64,000 nt of DNA. Source: Terrisporobacter petrolearius. GTDB lineage: Bacteria; Bacillota; Clostridia; Peptostreptococcales; Peptostreptococcaceae. Both the position numbers and the translations under genes were made by a program. The stretch lies in contig NZ_JAHZMO010000004.1 of assembly GCF_020748185.1 (NCBI RefSeq), positions 114,528 to 178,527 of the forward strand, given 5' to 3'. Below are positions 8,954 through 16,747 of the stretch, in pieces (the stretch's first letter is position 1; every line of letters begins with the position of its first letter). The notes below the pieces were generated by a model. The model searched no databases and was not told the origin of the DNA. It was given only the letters and a program-made list of their open reading frames with translations.

Positions 8954-10048
8954 TTATTTCATGCCTAAAACAAAGTTAAAAATCTTAACTCTGTATAAAA
9001 TTTCATAACCAATAAATGTTAAAATTGCTGAAAAAATTATTATTAGTCCTATGGATAAAGCAGTAGATTTAACTGTAGGTACAATTAAAATTGCAAGAAC
9101 TAATAAAATAGGTTGATGAATAATATAAATTGGAAAAGTACGCTTATTTAAGAACCTTAGAAGTTTATTATTTTTATTAAAATGAACACTACTAAAACCT
9201 ATAACTGTACAAATTGCAGATATTAAAACACCGTTTTTTAAAATACTATCAATAATCCATACTGTTAAATTACTATCTTCTGGTCTAAGTAATAATGTAT
9301 AAGTTACACCACAAATTCCGAAAAAAATAAGGGCAATTAAATACTGAAAGCGATGACTTATTAATTTTTCTAAAAGTGTATCATCTTCATAAACAATATA
9401 ACCTAGCAAGAAAATTAATAAACATCCTACTATGCTTTTTCCCATTATACCTGGAAACAAGTCGCTACACATTCCAAGCATCAATAAAAATATAAAACTA
9501 AATTTATTTACAAAAGCCTTTTTTAAGAAATGAACTATATTTATTCCTTTTTCCTTTTTAAAAACTAAAGATAAAATAATTCCGCCCAAGATAGAAACAA
9601 CAAATAAATATAGTATAAACCATAAGTGAGCAGGGGTAAAAGCTCCATCATAGCCTGTAAAATCAGTTACGTTTGAAAAAAAGAAACCTAAGTGACTAAA
9701 ATAATTCAAGTTTACTTCACCACGCCAAACTCTTGCCAAATAAGTTTGTGGTGGTACTAAAAATATAAGTCCAAATAAAAGTGGTACAAGAAGCTTTTTA
9801 ATTCTTTCTACTATATATTCCTTCATATTTCTACGCTCAAAGGAAAAATATGTGGAAGCTCCTGCGAGGAAAAATAGCATAGGCATATACCATGTAAATA
9901 ATAATAAAATTATTATGTTTGCAAAAAAGTTCTTTTCTTGTGAAATAATATAAAAATCCCCAAATTTACAAAATATAGCGCAAGTATGATAAACAAAAAG
10001 CATGAGTATGCTTATGTTTCTAATCCAGTCTATTTCATATCTTCTCAT
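8954..10048 (-). CDS. Acyltransferase 3 family integral membrane protein
   Basis: About 364 aa with roughly ten membrane helices. The start MRRYEIDWIRNISILMLFVY has the family's N-terminal R...H arrangement (H in VYHTC), and the internal FLAGASTYFS and TPAHLWFILYLF motifs are typical. These enzymes transfer acetyl, succinyl or other acyl groups to sugars of envelope polysaccharides or lipids. The ATG at 10048 is preferred over a TTG twelve bases upstream, because the GGAGGG ribosome site lies between them. The gene stands alone, separated from the next gene by a terminator. The substrate is unknown. Confidence 0.85.
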   Translation of the reverse strand: MRRYEIDWIRNISILMLFVYHTCAIFCKFGDFYIISQEKNFFANIIILLLFTWYMPMLFFLAGASTYFSFERRNMKEYIVERIKKLLVPLLFGLIFLVPPQTYLARVWRGEVNLNYFSHLGFFFSNVTDFTGYDGAFTPAHLWFILYLFVVSILGGIILSLVFKKEKGINIVHFLKKAFVNKFSFIFLLMLGMCSDLFPGIMGKSIVGCLLIFLLGYIVYEDDTLLEKLISHRFQYLIALIFFGICGVTYTLLLRPEDSNLTVWIIDSILKNGVLISAICTVIGFSSVHFNKNNKLLRFLNKRTFPIYIIHQPILLVLAILIVPTVKSTALSIGLIIIFSAILTFIGYEILYRVKIFNFVLGMK

Positions 10049-10154
10049 CCAGCCCTCCAAATTTATAATAAGTTACAAAACATTCTTGCTATTTATTTTA
10101 CTTTACCATAAATTTAGTCACATGTATTTATAAATTAATAATAATAAATTAGAA

Positions 10155-10186
10155 AATATTAAAGCTGAAAGATAATTCTTCCAGCC
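10155..10186 (-). terminator. Terminator after the jelly-roll gene
   Basis: On the minus strand an 8-bp stem (GCTGGAAG/CTTTCAGC, one G-U) with loop AATTAT is followed by a T-rich stretch. Confidence 0.55.
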
Positions 10187-10193
10187 ATTTTAT

Positions 10194-10715
10194 TTATCCA
10201 ATTTTAACAATATTTAAACTTGCAGGGCATCCTTCATTGGTAAAACTATCAATAGTTTTACTATTGGAAAAGCTATTGTTTTTTAATTTAAGGATAGCAT
10301 TTTCACAAATATAAACTATATCATCACCAATAATAAACATACAATTTTTATTACTAGGATCTACAACCCCAAAGATTCTTTGGATGTTCTTTTGTAGAAT
10401 ATTATTAACATATAGACCTATACTTTGTTCAATAGGGTCTTTCTTACCCTCTATATTAACTGGAATCTTATATATTATATGATATACACCAGATTTATTG
10501 ACTTTTATAGTTGTAGGACTAACAAGAAGGATATCTTCATTAAATATTTCAGTCATATTAAATGGAAAATACTCATCTACACCTACATTTACTAATTCTG
10601 TTTGTAGAAAAGTAGCATAAGAGCTTTCTTTATTACTGCGCTCTTTTAATATATTGCAGAGGTTTTTTAATAAGTGATTATAATTTTTATTATAGTCATT
10701 AAACTCTTCTTTCAT
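10194..10715 (-). CDS. BclA C-terminal / C1q-TNF-like jelly-roll protein without collagen stalk
   Basis: A 173-aa protein with an N-terminal helical segment of about 50 residues (LLKNLCNILKERSNKESSYA) and then a beta-rich domain. The phrases VNKSGVYHIIYKIPV, ILQKNIQRIFGVVD and the ending CPASLNIVKIG resemble the trimeric C-terminal head of exosporium BclA and related surface proteins. There is no Gly-X-Y region and no signal peptide. It may be a spore-surface or coat protein. The ribosome site is AGGGGGTG. It lies 61 bases downstream of the patatin gene on the same strand with no terminator between, so the two may be co-transcribed. Confidence 0.6.
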   Translation of the reverse strand: MKEEFNDYNKNYNHLLKNLCNILKERSNKESSYATFLQTELVNVGVDEYFPFNMTEIFNEDILLVSPTTIKVNKSGVYHIIYKIPVNIEGKKDPIEQSIGLYVNNILQKNIQRIFGVVDPSNKNCMFIIGDDIVYICENAILKLKNNSFSNSKTIDSFTNEGCPASLNIVKIG

Positions 10716-10776
10716 TGACGTTACACCCCCTAGTATATTTTATGATGAGCTTTTCAAAAGATTTACAAAATAAGAT

Positions 10777-11691
10777 TTATAAACGATAATATTTAAGATA
10801 AGTATTAAAGTCCCAATTTTTCAAGAAGGATTTAGCTGAAAAATATCCAGAGTTATATAAAGCTTTGGTTTGTTCGTTAGATATATCAAAATCTGTAGTA
10901 TCGATACCTAAGGTTGGAATATTGACAATTCTAACTGCATCACAATCTTTAAAATATACTTCCTCGCTTGTTGCAAGACTTGTTTCTATTACATCTATTG
11001 AATAGGGAATAAATCCATTTTGATTTTTGCTTGGTTTTTCAACATTATTATATAAATTCAAACCAAATGTAGGCCATCTTGGCTTACGTTTTACATCGAA
11101 AATCCAAATAGGGAAGTTGCTCAAAAGTCCGCCATCAACAATATAACAAGGAGTTTTTCCACTATATAAAATTACTGGTTCAAAGAAAAATGGTATACTA
11201 AGGCTCATTCTAACAGCTTTTGCTATTTCAAAATCAAGTGGATTTATATTGTACTCAACTAGGTCATCAGGCAAGGTAATTAATTTATGGCGAGTAACAT
11301 CTGTTGCAATAACCTTTAATTTACTTTCACCATTAACATAAATATCTCTAAAATATTTTTTTCCTTTTCTTTCAAATTTTTCTGTTAAAAAATTTTCTAC
11401 ATAATCTCCTGCGTGTAGGCCCTTGGAAACAAATAGAGAAGCGATAGGTCCGAATAAAGGAATAGATTGTAATTTATTTTTATCTGCAAACTTATTATAA
11501 TCCAAATAAAACATAATATTGCTTATTTCACTGGCACTATAACCAACAGCTACTAAGGAAGCAACAATTGCTCCAACTGATGTACCTGCAGCCCTTTTCC
11601 ATATATATCCTTCTTCTTCAAAAAAAGAAAGAGCACCCACAAGAGCTATTCCTTTAACACCCCCACCTTTGCAAACTAAATCTGCATACAT
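10777..11691 (-). CDS. Patatin-like phospholipase
   Basis: A 304-aa Ser-Asp dyad lipid acyl hydrolase. The oxyanion motif is CKGGGVKGIAL (residues 7-17), the nucleophile is S38 in GTSVG, and the catalytic Asp is in VDGGLLSNFPIW near residue 187. There is no signal peptide, so it acts inside the cell on membrane lipids. Bacterial patatins serve lipid turnover, virulence or, in CBASS, defence; no CD-NTase or other CBASS partner is nearby, so defence is not supported. The downstream jelly-roll gene may share its transcript. Confidence 0.88.
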   Translation of the reverse strand: MYADLVCKGGGVKGIALVGALSFFEEEGYIWKRAAGTSVGAIVASLVAVGYSASEISNIMFYLDYNKFADKNKLQSIPLFGPIASLFVSKGLHAGDYVENFLTEKFERKGKKYFRDIYVNGESKLKVIATDVTRHKLITLPDDLVEYNINPLDFEIAKAVRMSLSIPFFFEPVILYSGKTPCYIVDGGLLSNFPIWIFDVKRKPRWPTFGLNLYNNVEKPSKNQNGFIPYSIDVIETSLATSEEVYFKDCDAVRIVNIPTLGIDTTDFDISNEQTKALYNSGYFSAKSFLKNWDFNTYLKYYRL

Positions 11692-12049
11692 TATTATTCA
11701 CCACCAATATTAAATTAGTACCTATAGAATTTGGTACAATACATAATATGTAGATTAATATAAAGATGATAAATATTATAATGAAAGTGTTAAAAATTCT
11801 TGGAGAAACTTTGTATCAATTTTTATGAATATTATATAATAATTCCTAGTAGGATATAATATCACCTATATCTAAAATATAATAATCTGTAATAAATATT
11901 TATATCATACAAAAAAACTAAAACTGTTAAATTTAATAAGAATTCTGTATACTTTAGTTAATTGGTTAACAAAATATAAAATAAAAAAGGAATTATTTAT
12001 TAGAAACAGAATATTATATATAAACCTAGTTATTTTAACTATTGAACAG
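11692..12049. other. Intergenic region without a recognised gene
   Basis: AT-rich upstream region of the minus-strand patatin gene. No ORF or strong hairpin is seen until the structured segment at 12050. Confidence 0.4.
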
Positions 12050-12136
12050 ATATTAAAATGTGTGAAATCCCCCACATTCTAATACAATTATAATAATTTA
12101 GCACCTTATGCACCTATGCATTTGGTGCTTTTTTCT
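12050..12136 (+). ncRNA. Candidate small RNA with a C-rich hairpin loop
   Basis: A hairpin with AATGTG (12057-12062) and CACATT (12073-12078) arms exposes a C-rich loop (TGAAATCCCC). It is followed by a second hairpin that ends in a T-run. No coding sequence precedes the terminator. C-rich loops that can pair with G-rich ribosome sites are a known feature of Gram-positive regulatory RNAs. The 5' end is a guess. Confidence 0.3.
12100..12136 (+). terminator. Orphan intrinsic terminator
   Basis: The stem AGCACC/GGTGCT has an inner ATGCA/TGCAT helix and T6. It is active only on the plus strand, and no plus-strand gene ends here. Confidence 0.65.
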
Positions 12137-12279
12137 ATATTTCTTTAACAAGGAAAATTTATTAAAAAAGGACATGTATAGGTGTTTTTTAAGTTATTTT
12201 TTATGAAAATTTGAATAAATAGTAATATATAATTATTTTTCCTAGTTATTATATAAATTTTAGAAAAGAAGGTGAAAGT

Positions 12280-12453
12280 TTGAGCAAAAATCAGAGCATA
12301 AAAGTAACAATTAGTTTTAAAGAAAATTATAGAGATCTAACTTTATACAATTATCTTTTGGAAGATATAAAGAATCAATACGGAATAAGCTCCTATGTGA
12401 AAAATTTAATAGAAAGGGATATGGAAATAAGAAAAACAAAAACAGGCTCATAA
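12280..12453 (+). CDS. Small ribbon-helix-helix-like protein (57 aa)
   Basis: TTG start with an AAGAAGGTG ribosome site. The sequence begins MSKNQSIKVTISF, a candidate beta strand, then has two predicted helices (DLTLYNYLLEDIKNQYG and SSYVKNLIERDMEIR), the layout of Arc/CopG-type DNA-binding proteins. Size and basic tail agree. The stop codon lies inside the terminator stem, so the gene is tightly packed. No toxin or partner gene adjoins it, so it may be a solitary repressor. The fold is judged by pattern only. Confidence 0.5.
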   Translation: MSKNQSIKVTISFKENYRDLTLYNYLLEDIKNQYGISSYVKNLIERDMEIRKTKTGS

Positions 12454-12470
12454 TTTATGAGCCTGTTTTA
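12439..12470 (+). terminator. Terminator overlapping the 3' end of the small RHH-like gene
   Basis: A 15-bp stem (12439-12453 with 12455-12469) contains the stop codon in its left arm and ends in T4. Confidence 0.75.
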
Positions 12471-12560
12471 GAAATATAATAATACAAGGAGAAATAATTT
12501 AATAATAGTAAATATTGTATGAAGTACCATTAATAAATTACTTACTAGTAATTGTAGTCT

Positions 12561-12600
12561 AATTTTTAACAATTCACAATAAGATTAATTGTTAAAAATT
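12561..12600. repeat. AT-only 14-bp inverted repeat at the end of the DprA-like gene
   Basis: AATTTTTAACAATT and its complement are separated by 12 bases and overlap the last codons of the minus-strand gene. This may act as a weak terminator, though no T-run follows on that strand. Confidence 0.5.
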
Positions 12601-13551
12601 AAAAAAAATCTGTTCTTTTAATATTTTATTACCCTGAATCCTAGTATCTACCTGGTTTAGTCCATCTATAAATATATTTTCTATTTTGTTTATATTATAA
12701 CTATTATCAATTATTATTGTATTTTTATCTTCTAGTAATTTCATATTCCCACTTCTACATCTACAATTCATACTATTATGTTTATAGCAACAGATTATTT
12801 TATTTTGATTTTTTGCAAAATTTACAGTATGCATAGTTCCACTATTGGTCTCACATTCTACAACTATTACACCTAAAGAGAGAGCACTTTGTAAACGGTC
12901 TCTTTCTACAAAATGATTTTTGTAAGGTTTTTCCAGAGGAAAATACTCACTCACAATACATCCATTATTGTAAAGTATTTCTTCACATAAAAGCTTATGA
13001 TTAGATGGATAAATATTTGATATTCCACTAGGTAAAACTGCTACTGTTTTATTGTGATTTTTTACCGTAGAGATATGTGCATTATAATCTATGCCATGAG
13101 CCAGACCACTGACAATTATATAATTTTTATTTGAAAATATTTCAGCAAGATTTCTAGTTATTTTTTCACTTTCTAATGTGGGACGTCGAGTTCCTATAAT
13201 TGCTACAGATTTATTTTCAATAATACAAGACTTATTTCCTTTATAAAATATAATTACAGGGTTATTTTCAATAACTTTAAGTTTTATAGGAAAATCTTCG
13301 TCTAAAATGGTCATTATTTTTATATTATTTTTTTCACAATGATTAATAATACTTAAACTTTTATTTTTTGCCAATATTACATCTTGTATGTTTAAATTTA
13401 ATTTATAACTTGGAAGGTTTTTAATAATAAAATTAAAAATCTCAAAAGAATTAATAGATGATGGCAAAGGGTTAAGTATTAATTTATTAATTGTTTTTTT
13501 ACCAATTTTATTTATATTAAGTAAAGTTAAAATTAATTCTGTTTTTGACAT
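12592..13551 (-). CDS. dprA: Divergent DprA/Smf-family DNA-processing protein
   Basis: A 319-aa protein with the DprA Rossmann core: IIGTRRPT, IIVSGLAHGIDYNAH, VLPSGISNIYPSNH, CIVSEYFP, and NSGTMHTVNFAKNQNKII. DprA binds single-stranded DNA and loads RecA in transformation. Two core motifs differ from housekeeping DprA: the usual FPRRNRIISGLS reads HFVERDRLQSALS, and SGSLxTA reads SGTMHTV. The C-terminal winged helix is short or absent. It is probably an accessory paralog rather than the standard copy, which usually neighbours topA. The GNAT gene upstream on the same strand may share its transcript. AGGAG site present. Confidence 0.85.
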   Translation of the reverse strand: MSKTELILTLLNINKIGKKTINKLILNPLPSSINSFEIFNFIIKNLPSYKLNLNIQDVILAKNKSLSIINHCEKNNIKIMTILDEDFPIKLKVIENNPVIIFYKGNKSCIIENKSVAIIGTRRPTLESEKITRNLAEIFSNKNYIIVSGLAHGIDYNAHISTVKNHNKTVAVLPSGISNIYPSNHKLLCEEILYNNGCIVSEYFPLEKPYKNHFVERDRLQSALSLGVIVVECETNSGTMHTVNFAKNQNKIICCYKHNSMNCRCRSGNMKLLEDKNTIIIDNSYNINKIENIFIDGLNQVDTRIQGNKILKEQIFFNF

Positions 13552-13619
13552 AATAACACTCCTATTAAATTAGTTTCTCAAATTAACATAAATTTTAATA
13601 GGAAATGATTTCATTTATA

Positions 13620-14222
13620 TTAAGTTCTATTATTAACTATTGTTGATACTACGCTTAATATACCTGCCAAAATATCATTGGATACATCATTTATATTTAT
13701 AAATGGTTTTGGAGGTTCTTTATATTTCCCTAAACTTTTCCCCATAATCATAATATCATGCCATTTACCAAGTTTATAACCACAATTTGGATATAATCCT
13801 AGTTTTTTAAAACCAAAGAATTCATGAAATTTAATACTACTATCATTTGGACTAGTTATTTTACAATAAACATTTTTTATATTTTGGTGAGCTAAAATTT
13901 GCAAAATACAAGTATATAATCCTCTGCCAACACCTCTATGAGTGTATTTCTTGTCAACATAAATAGAAAGCTCCACATTCCAATTATAAGCATCTCGCGC
14001 CATATATCTATTAGCATATGCATACCCTATAACTTGATTATTTAATTCACACACAATATAAGGATAGTTTTCTCTACTTTTTTCAATTCTACTACGGATT
14101 TCATCAATGGTAGGTACTGCGTACTCAAATGTTATTGATGTGCTAATTACATAAGGTGCGTAGATTTTTAAAATTGCTTTTGCATCATTCTTCTCAGCAA
14201 ATCTTATAACAAATTCATTCAT
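13620..14222 (-). CDS. GNAT N-acetyltransferase, phosphinothricin-acetyltransferase (Pat/Bar) type
   Basis: A 200-aa protein with the Pat/Bar hallmarks: an N-terminal FVIRFAEKNDAKAILKIYAPYV, TSITFEY, IGYAYA, the acetyl-CoA loop HRGVGRGLY near residue 97 and the tail GYKLGKWHDIMIMGK. Family members acetylate phosphinothricin, methionine sulfone/sulfoximine or other small amines. The physiological substrate here is unknown. The ~25-residue C-terminal tail (PPKPFININDV...) is longer than usual. AGAAGG site before the ATG. Confidence 0.85.
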   Translation of the reverse strand: MNEFVIRFAEKNDAKAILKIYAPYVISTSITFEYAVPTIDEIRSRIEKSRENYPYIVCELNNQVIGYAYANRYMARDAYNWNVELSIYVDKKYTHRGVGRGLYTCILQILAHQNIKNVYCKITSPNDSSIKFHEFFGFKKLGLYPNCGYKLGKWHDIMIMGKSLGKYKEPPKPFININDVSNDILAGILSVVSTIVNNRT

Positions 14223-14304
14223 ATATACACCTTCTTATATCTATTATTTATTAAAAGTGTAATGAAAAATAATAGAATAAGCAATAAGAATAGAATAAAA
14301 TAAA

Positions 14305-14342
14305 AAAATACCGTAATAAAAATGCATTTATTACGGTATTTT
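14305..14342. terminator. Bidirectional terminator
   Basis: A 16-bp perfect stem (AAAATACCGTAATAAA with its complement), A/T-flanked, lies between the coat gene's 3' end and the GNAT promoter. It serves the minus-strand coat gene. Confidence 0.8.
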
Positions 14343-14354
14343 ACAAATAATTGT

Positions 14355-14843
14355 CTAATTATACATGTTATGTTGATTCATATAATTATAAATTTGTTCT
14401 CCATGTTCTTGTTCTTCTTTTTGAATATGATTTAAAACTTGTCTGATATTTTTATCTTTAACTTCAAATATAGCTGTGTTATATGTAGCAGAAATATATT
14501 TTTCAGTAGATAAAGTATCTTGACATAACATTTTATCATTTTCATCATATGTACCACTAGATACATTATTTACCATATTAGGCATTGAAAGTGTGCTATC
14601 TTGCTGCATTTGTTGATTTTGACTGTTTTGGTTACCAGAATTAACATTTGGTACTGTACCATTTAATATTTGATTAATGGAATCTAAATGTTCTTGTTCT
14701 TTTTGAGCCAAAGAAGAAAATAATTGTTTTAGTTCTTGACACTTAGCTCTTTTAGAATAATCATTATACTTTGAAACACATAAAGTTTCATGACTTTTTT
14801 CATCTTCAAGTAAAAGTCTTTCTTTTGTAGTTAAATTTACCAT
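14355..14843 (-). CDS. CotF-like spore coat protein (ferritin-like fold)
   Basis: A 162-aa protein with two similar helical halves (LLLEDEKSHETLCVSKYNDY... and MLCQDTLSTEKYISATYNTA...) separated by a Gln/Asn/Ser linker at residues 65-95. Each half ends in a KEQEH-type motif (QKEQEHLDSI and QKEEQEHGEQI). This is the Coat F arrangement of Bacillus CotF and many clostridial coat proteins. It would be made in the mother cell during sporulation. GGAGGTG ribosome site; monocistronic. Confidence 0.85.
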   Translation of the reverse strand: MVNLTTKERLLLEDEKSHETLCVSKYNDYSKRAKCQELKQLFSSLAQKEQEHLDSINQILNGTVPNVNSGNQNSQNQQMQQDSTLSMPNMVNNVSSGTYDENDKMLCQDTLSTEKYISATYNTAIFEVKDKNIRQVLNHIQKEEQEHGEQIYNYMNQHNMYN

Positions 14844-15044
14844 AATAACACCTCCACTTTTAGTTTTAGTTTGTATAATTGAGCAAAATTTATTCTACTT
14901 ATCTCATAATATTTACTTTTATTATAAAATTTATTATTCAAGAGTATAATATAAATATATAAGGATATAATTAAGAATGTAAAACCTTTATTTTTTATTC
15001 TTGATTTTATTTATATTCTCGGTTTCTAATTAAGATATTGCAGG

Positions 15045-15079
15045 AAAAGACTAAGTAAAAATATTACTTAGTCTTTTTT
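15045..15079 (+). terminator. Orphan intrinsic terminator
   Basis: A 14-bp stem (AAAAGACTAAGTAA with its complement) and T6 with no plus-strand gene before it. Confidence 0.65.
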
Positions 15080-15371
15080 CGTTCTAAAAAGTATTAGATT
15101 TTCTTGTAGTGGAAAAATTTTTTCTAAAATAAAATAAAAATTCTGTCGTTTATAGTAACAAAAACTTATTGTGCTTAATAATATAGACTATAAATGGTTA
15201 TAAAAATCAAAACTAAATTATAAAACTCTTATTAATCCTAAAAAATTAAAAGAGTACAAAAGCATAATTAATTGGATACTAAGATAGCCATTTATTAAAG
15301 CGAGGACTTTCAAAATTACAATTCTATACAACTTCAGATGATAGTTCATGTAATAAACAGGCCATTAAAAG

Positions 15372-15401
15372 AAAAGAATCTACTAAAAAGTAGGTTCTTT
15401 T
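15372..15401 (+). terminator. Hairpin directly before the lysozyme gene
   Basis: A 12-bp stem with one G-U (15372-15383 with 15390-15401) ends in TTTT and lies 28 bases before the start codon. It could terminate the decayed ORF or attenuate the lysozyme gene. Confidence 0.5.
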
Positions 15402-15429
15402 CCATATATATAATAAGGAAGTGATTAAA

Positions 15430-16443
15430 ATGGCAACTATTAAAGGTATTGATGTGTCAAAACATAATGGAAATATTAATTGGAAGAAAGTAAAAGATGA
15501 TGGTATAAAATTTGTTATTATTAGAGCAGGATATGGATCATCTACTGTAGACGAAAAATTTGAAGAATATATTAAAGGTGCTATTAAAGAAAATATTGAT
15601 GTAGGAATATATTGGTTTAGCTATGCCATAAGTGAGAAGAAAGCCAAACTTGAGGCTGTTAAGTGTATGGAAGTAATTAAGCCTTATAAAGATAAAATAA
15701 CTTATCCTGTTTTTTATGATTTTGAGTATGATAGTGTAAATTATGCAAAAAAACAAGGAGTAAAAATAAATAAAACTAAGGCCACAGAATTTGCTTATGC
15801 CTTTTTAAAGGAAATTGAAAAAGGAGGATACATTCCTGGTCTTTATACAAACATAGATTTTTCCAACAATTATTTCTTTAAAAGCCTACAAAGAGATTAT
15901 GATTTATGGATAGCTCAATATGCTTCAAGATGTTCCTATAGTGAGCCCCATGTAATGTGGCAATATAGTGAAAGTGGAAGAGTATCTGGAATTGATGGAG
16001 ATGTGGATCTAAACTATTGCTATAAAAAATATTCAAGCAAAAGTTATAAAAATAATAATTCAAACATAGATAAAAACAACCCTACAAACACAAATAAAGA
16101 TAAGGATAAAGAAGATAGTATATCTGAAATTTTAATTAAGTCATTGCAAAATTCTTTAAATAAATCCTATAATTGTAATTTAACTGAAGATGGAATATTT
16201 GGACATAAAACAAAAGCAGCTGTAGAAAAACATCAATTAAGCATAAAAAATAAAAACAAAAAATTAGAACATACAAAATGGTTACAAAAAGCATTAAAAG
16301 AATTAGGTTATGATATTGCAATTGATGGATACTTTGGAAAAGATACACAGAAAGCCGTAGAAAAATATCAAAAAAAGAAAAATCTTACTGTTGATGGAAT
16401 AGCAGGAATTAAAACACATGAATCTATAATTTCATACATTTAG
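15430..16443 (+). CDS. GH25 muramidase (lysozyme) with peptidoglycan-binding C-terminus
   Basis: Cleaves the beta-1,4 bond between MurNAc and GlcNAc. The catalytic domain spans residues 1-195: GIDVSKHNGNINW with D8, and the acidic pair D97/E99 in VFYDFEYD. A Lys/Asn-rich linker (195-225) leads to two peptidoglycan-binding repeats, each with DG-F-G--T--AVEK-Q: a short one and a full one (IDGYFGKDTQKAVEKYQ), plus the tail VDGIAGIKTHESI. No signal peptide is present, as in phage-type endolysins. The ATG at 15430 is preferred over a GTG at 15421, which overlaps the AAGGAAGTG site. No holin is adjacent. Confidence 0.9.
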   Translation: MATIKGIDVSKHNGNINWKKVKDDGIKFVIIRAGYGSSTVDEKFEEYIKGAIKENIDVGIYWFSYAISEKKAKLEAVKCMEVIKPYKDKITYPVFYDFEYDSVNYAKKQGVKINKTKATEFAYAFLKEIEKGGYIPGLYTNIDFSNNYFFKSLQRDYDLWIAQYASRCSYSEPHVMWQYSESGRVSGIDGDVDLNYCYKKYSSKSYKNNNSNIDKNNPTNTNKDKDKEDSISEILIKSLQNSLNKSYNCNLTEDGIFGHKTKAAVEKHQLSIKNKNKKLEHTKWLQKALKELGYDIAIDGYFGKDTQKAVEKYQKKKNLTVDGIAGIKTHESIISYI

Positions 16444-16446
16444 TTT

Positions 16447-16475
16447 AAAGTACCAGGGTGTCTGGTACTTTTTTA
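16447..16475 (+). terminator. Intrinsic terminator after the lysozyme gene
   Basis: A 10-bp stem AAAGTACCAG/CTGGTACTTT followed by T6, four bases after the stop. Confidence 0.9.
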
Positions 16476-16747
16476 ACGTGCTATTTAAAAAAATAAAGTT
16501 CCTGCACCTTAATATAAAGGTGTTCAATTATAACTAATTCATTTTTATAAAATTCGTGATAATACACATTATAATGTCATTTTACATTTTATAACAATAA
16601 AATATAAAATGGTATTATATATCTAAAAATAGTATTTTTTAACTTACAAAATACTTTGAATTCAAACAGATTCTGTTATAAAATATTTATATACAAAAAA
16701 AAAGAAAAAAATTGTTCTTTTTATGGGTGAAAGAAAAGGGGAAAGAT

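Larger units (their letters stand above)
14844..15429. other. Long intergenic region with an orphan terminator and a possible decayed ORF
   Basis: Besides two hairpins listed separately, 15234-15393 reads as two short blocks in different frames: one ending INWILR, then DSHLLKRGLSKLQFY to a stop at 15391. This looks like the C-terminus of an unidentified gene broken by a frameshift. The rest is AT-rich and contains nothing recognisable. Confidence 0.3.

Noticed and set aside
10777..11691. Patatin as part of a CBASS (CapV-like) defence system
   Set aside because: No CD-NTase, ubiquitin-like or HORMA genes are in the neighbourhood.
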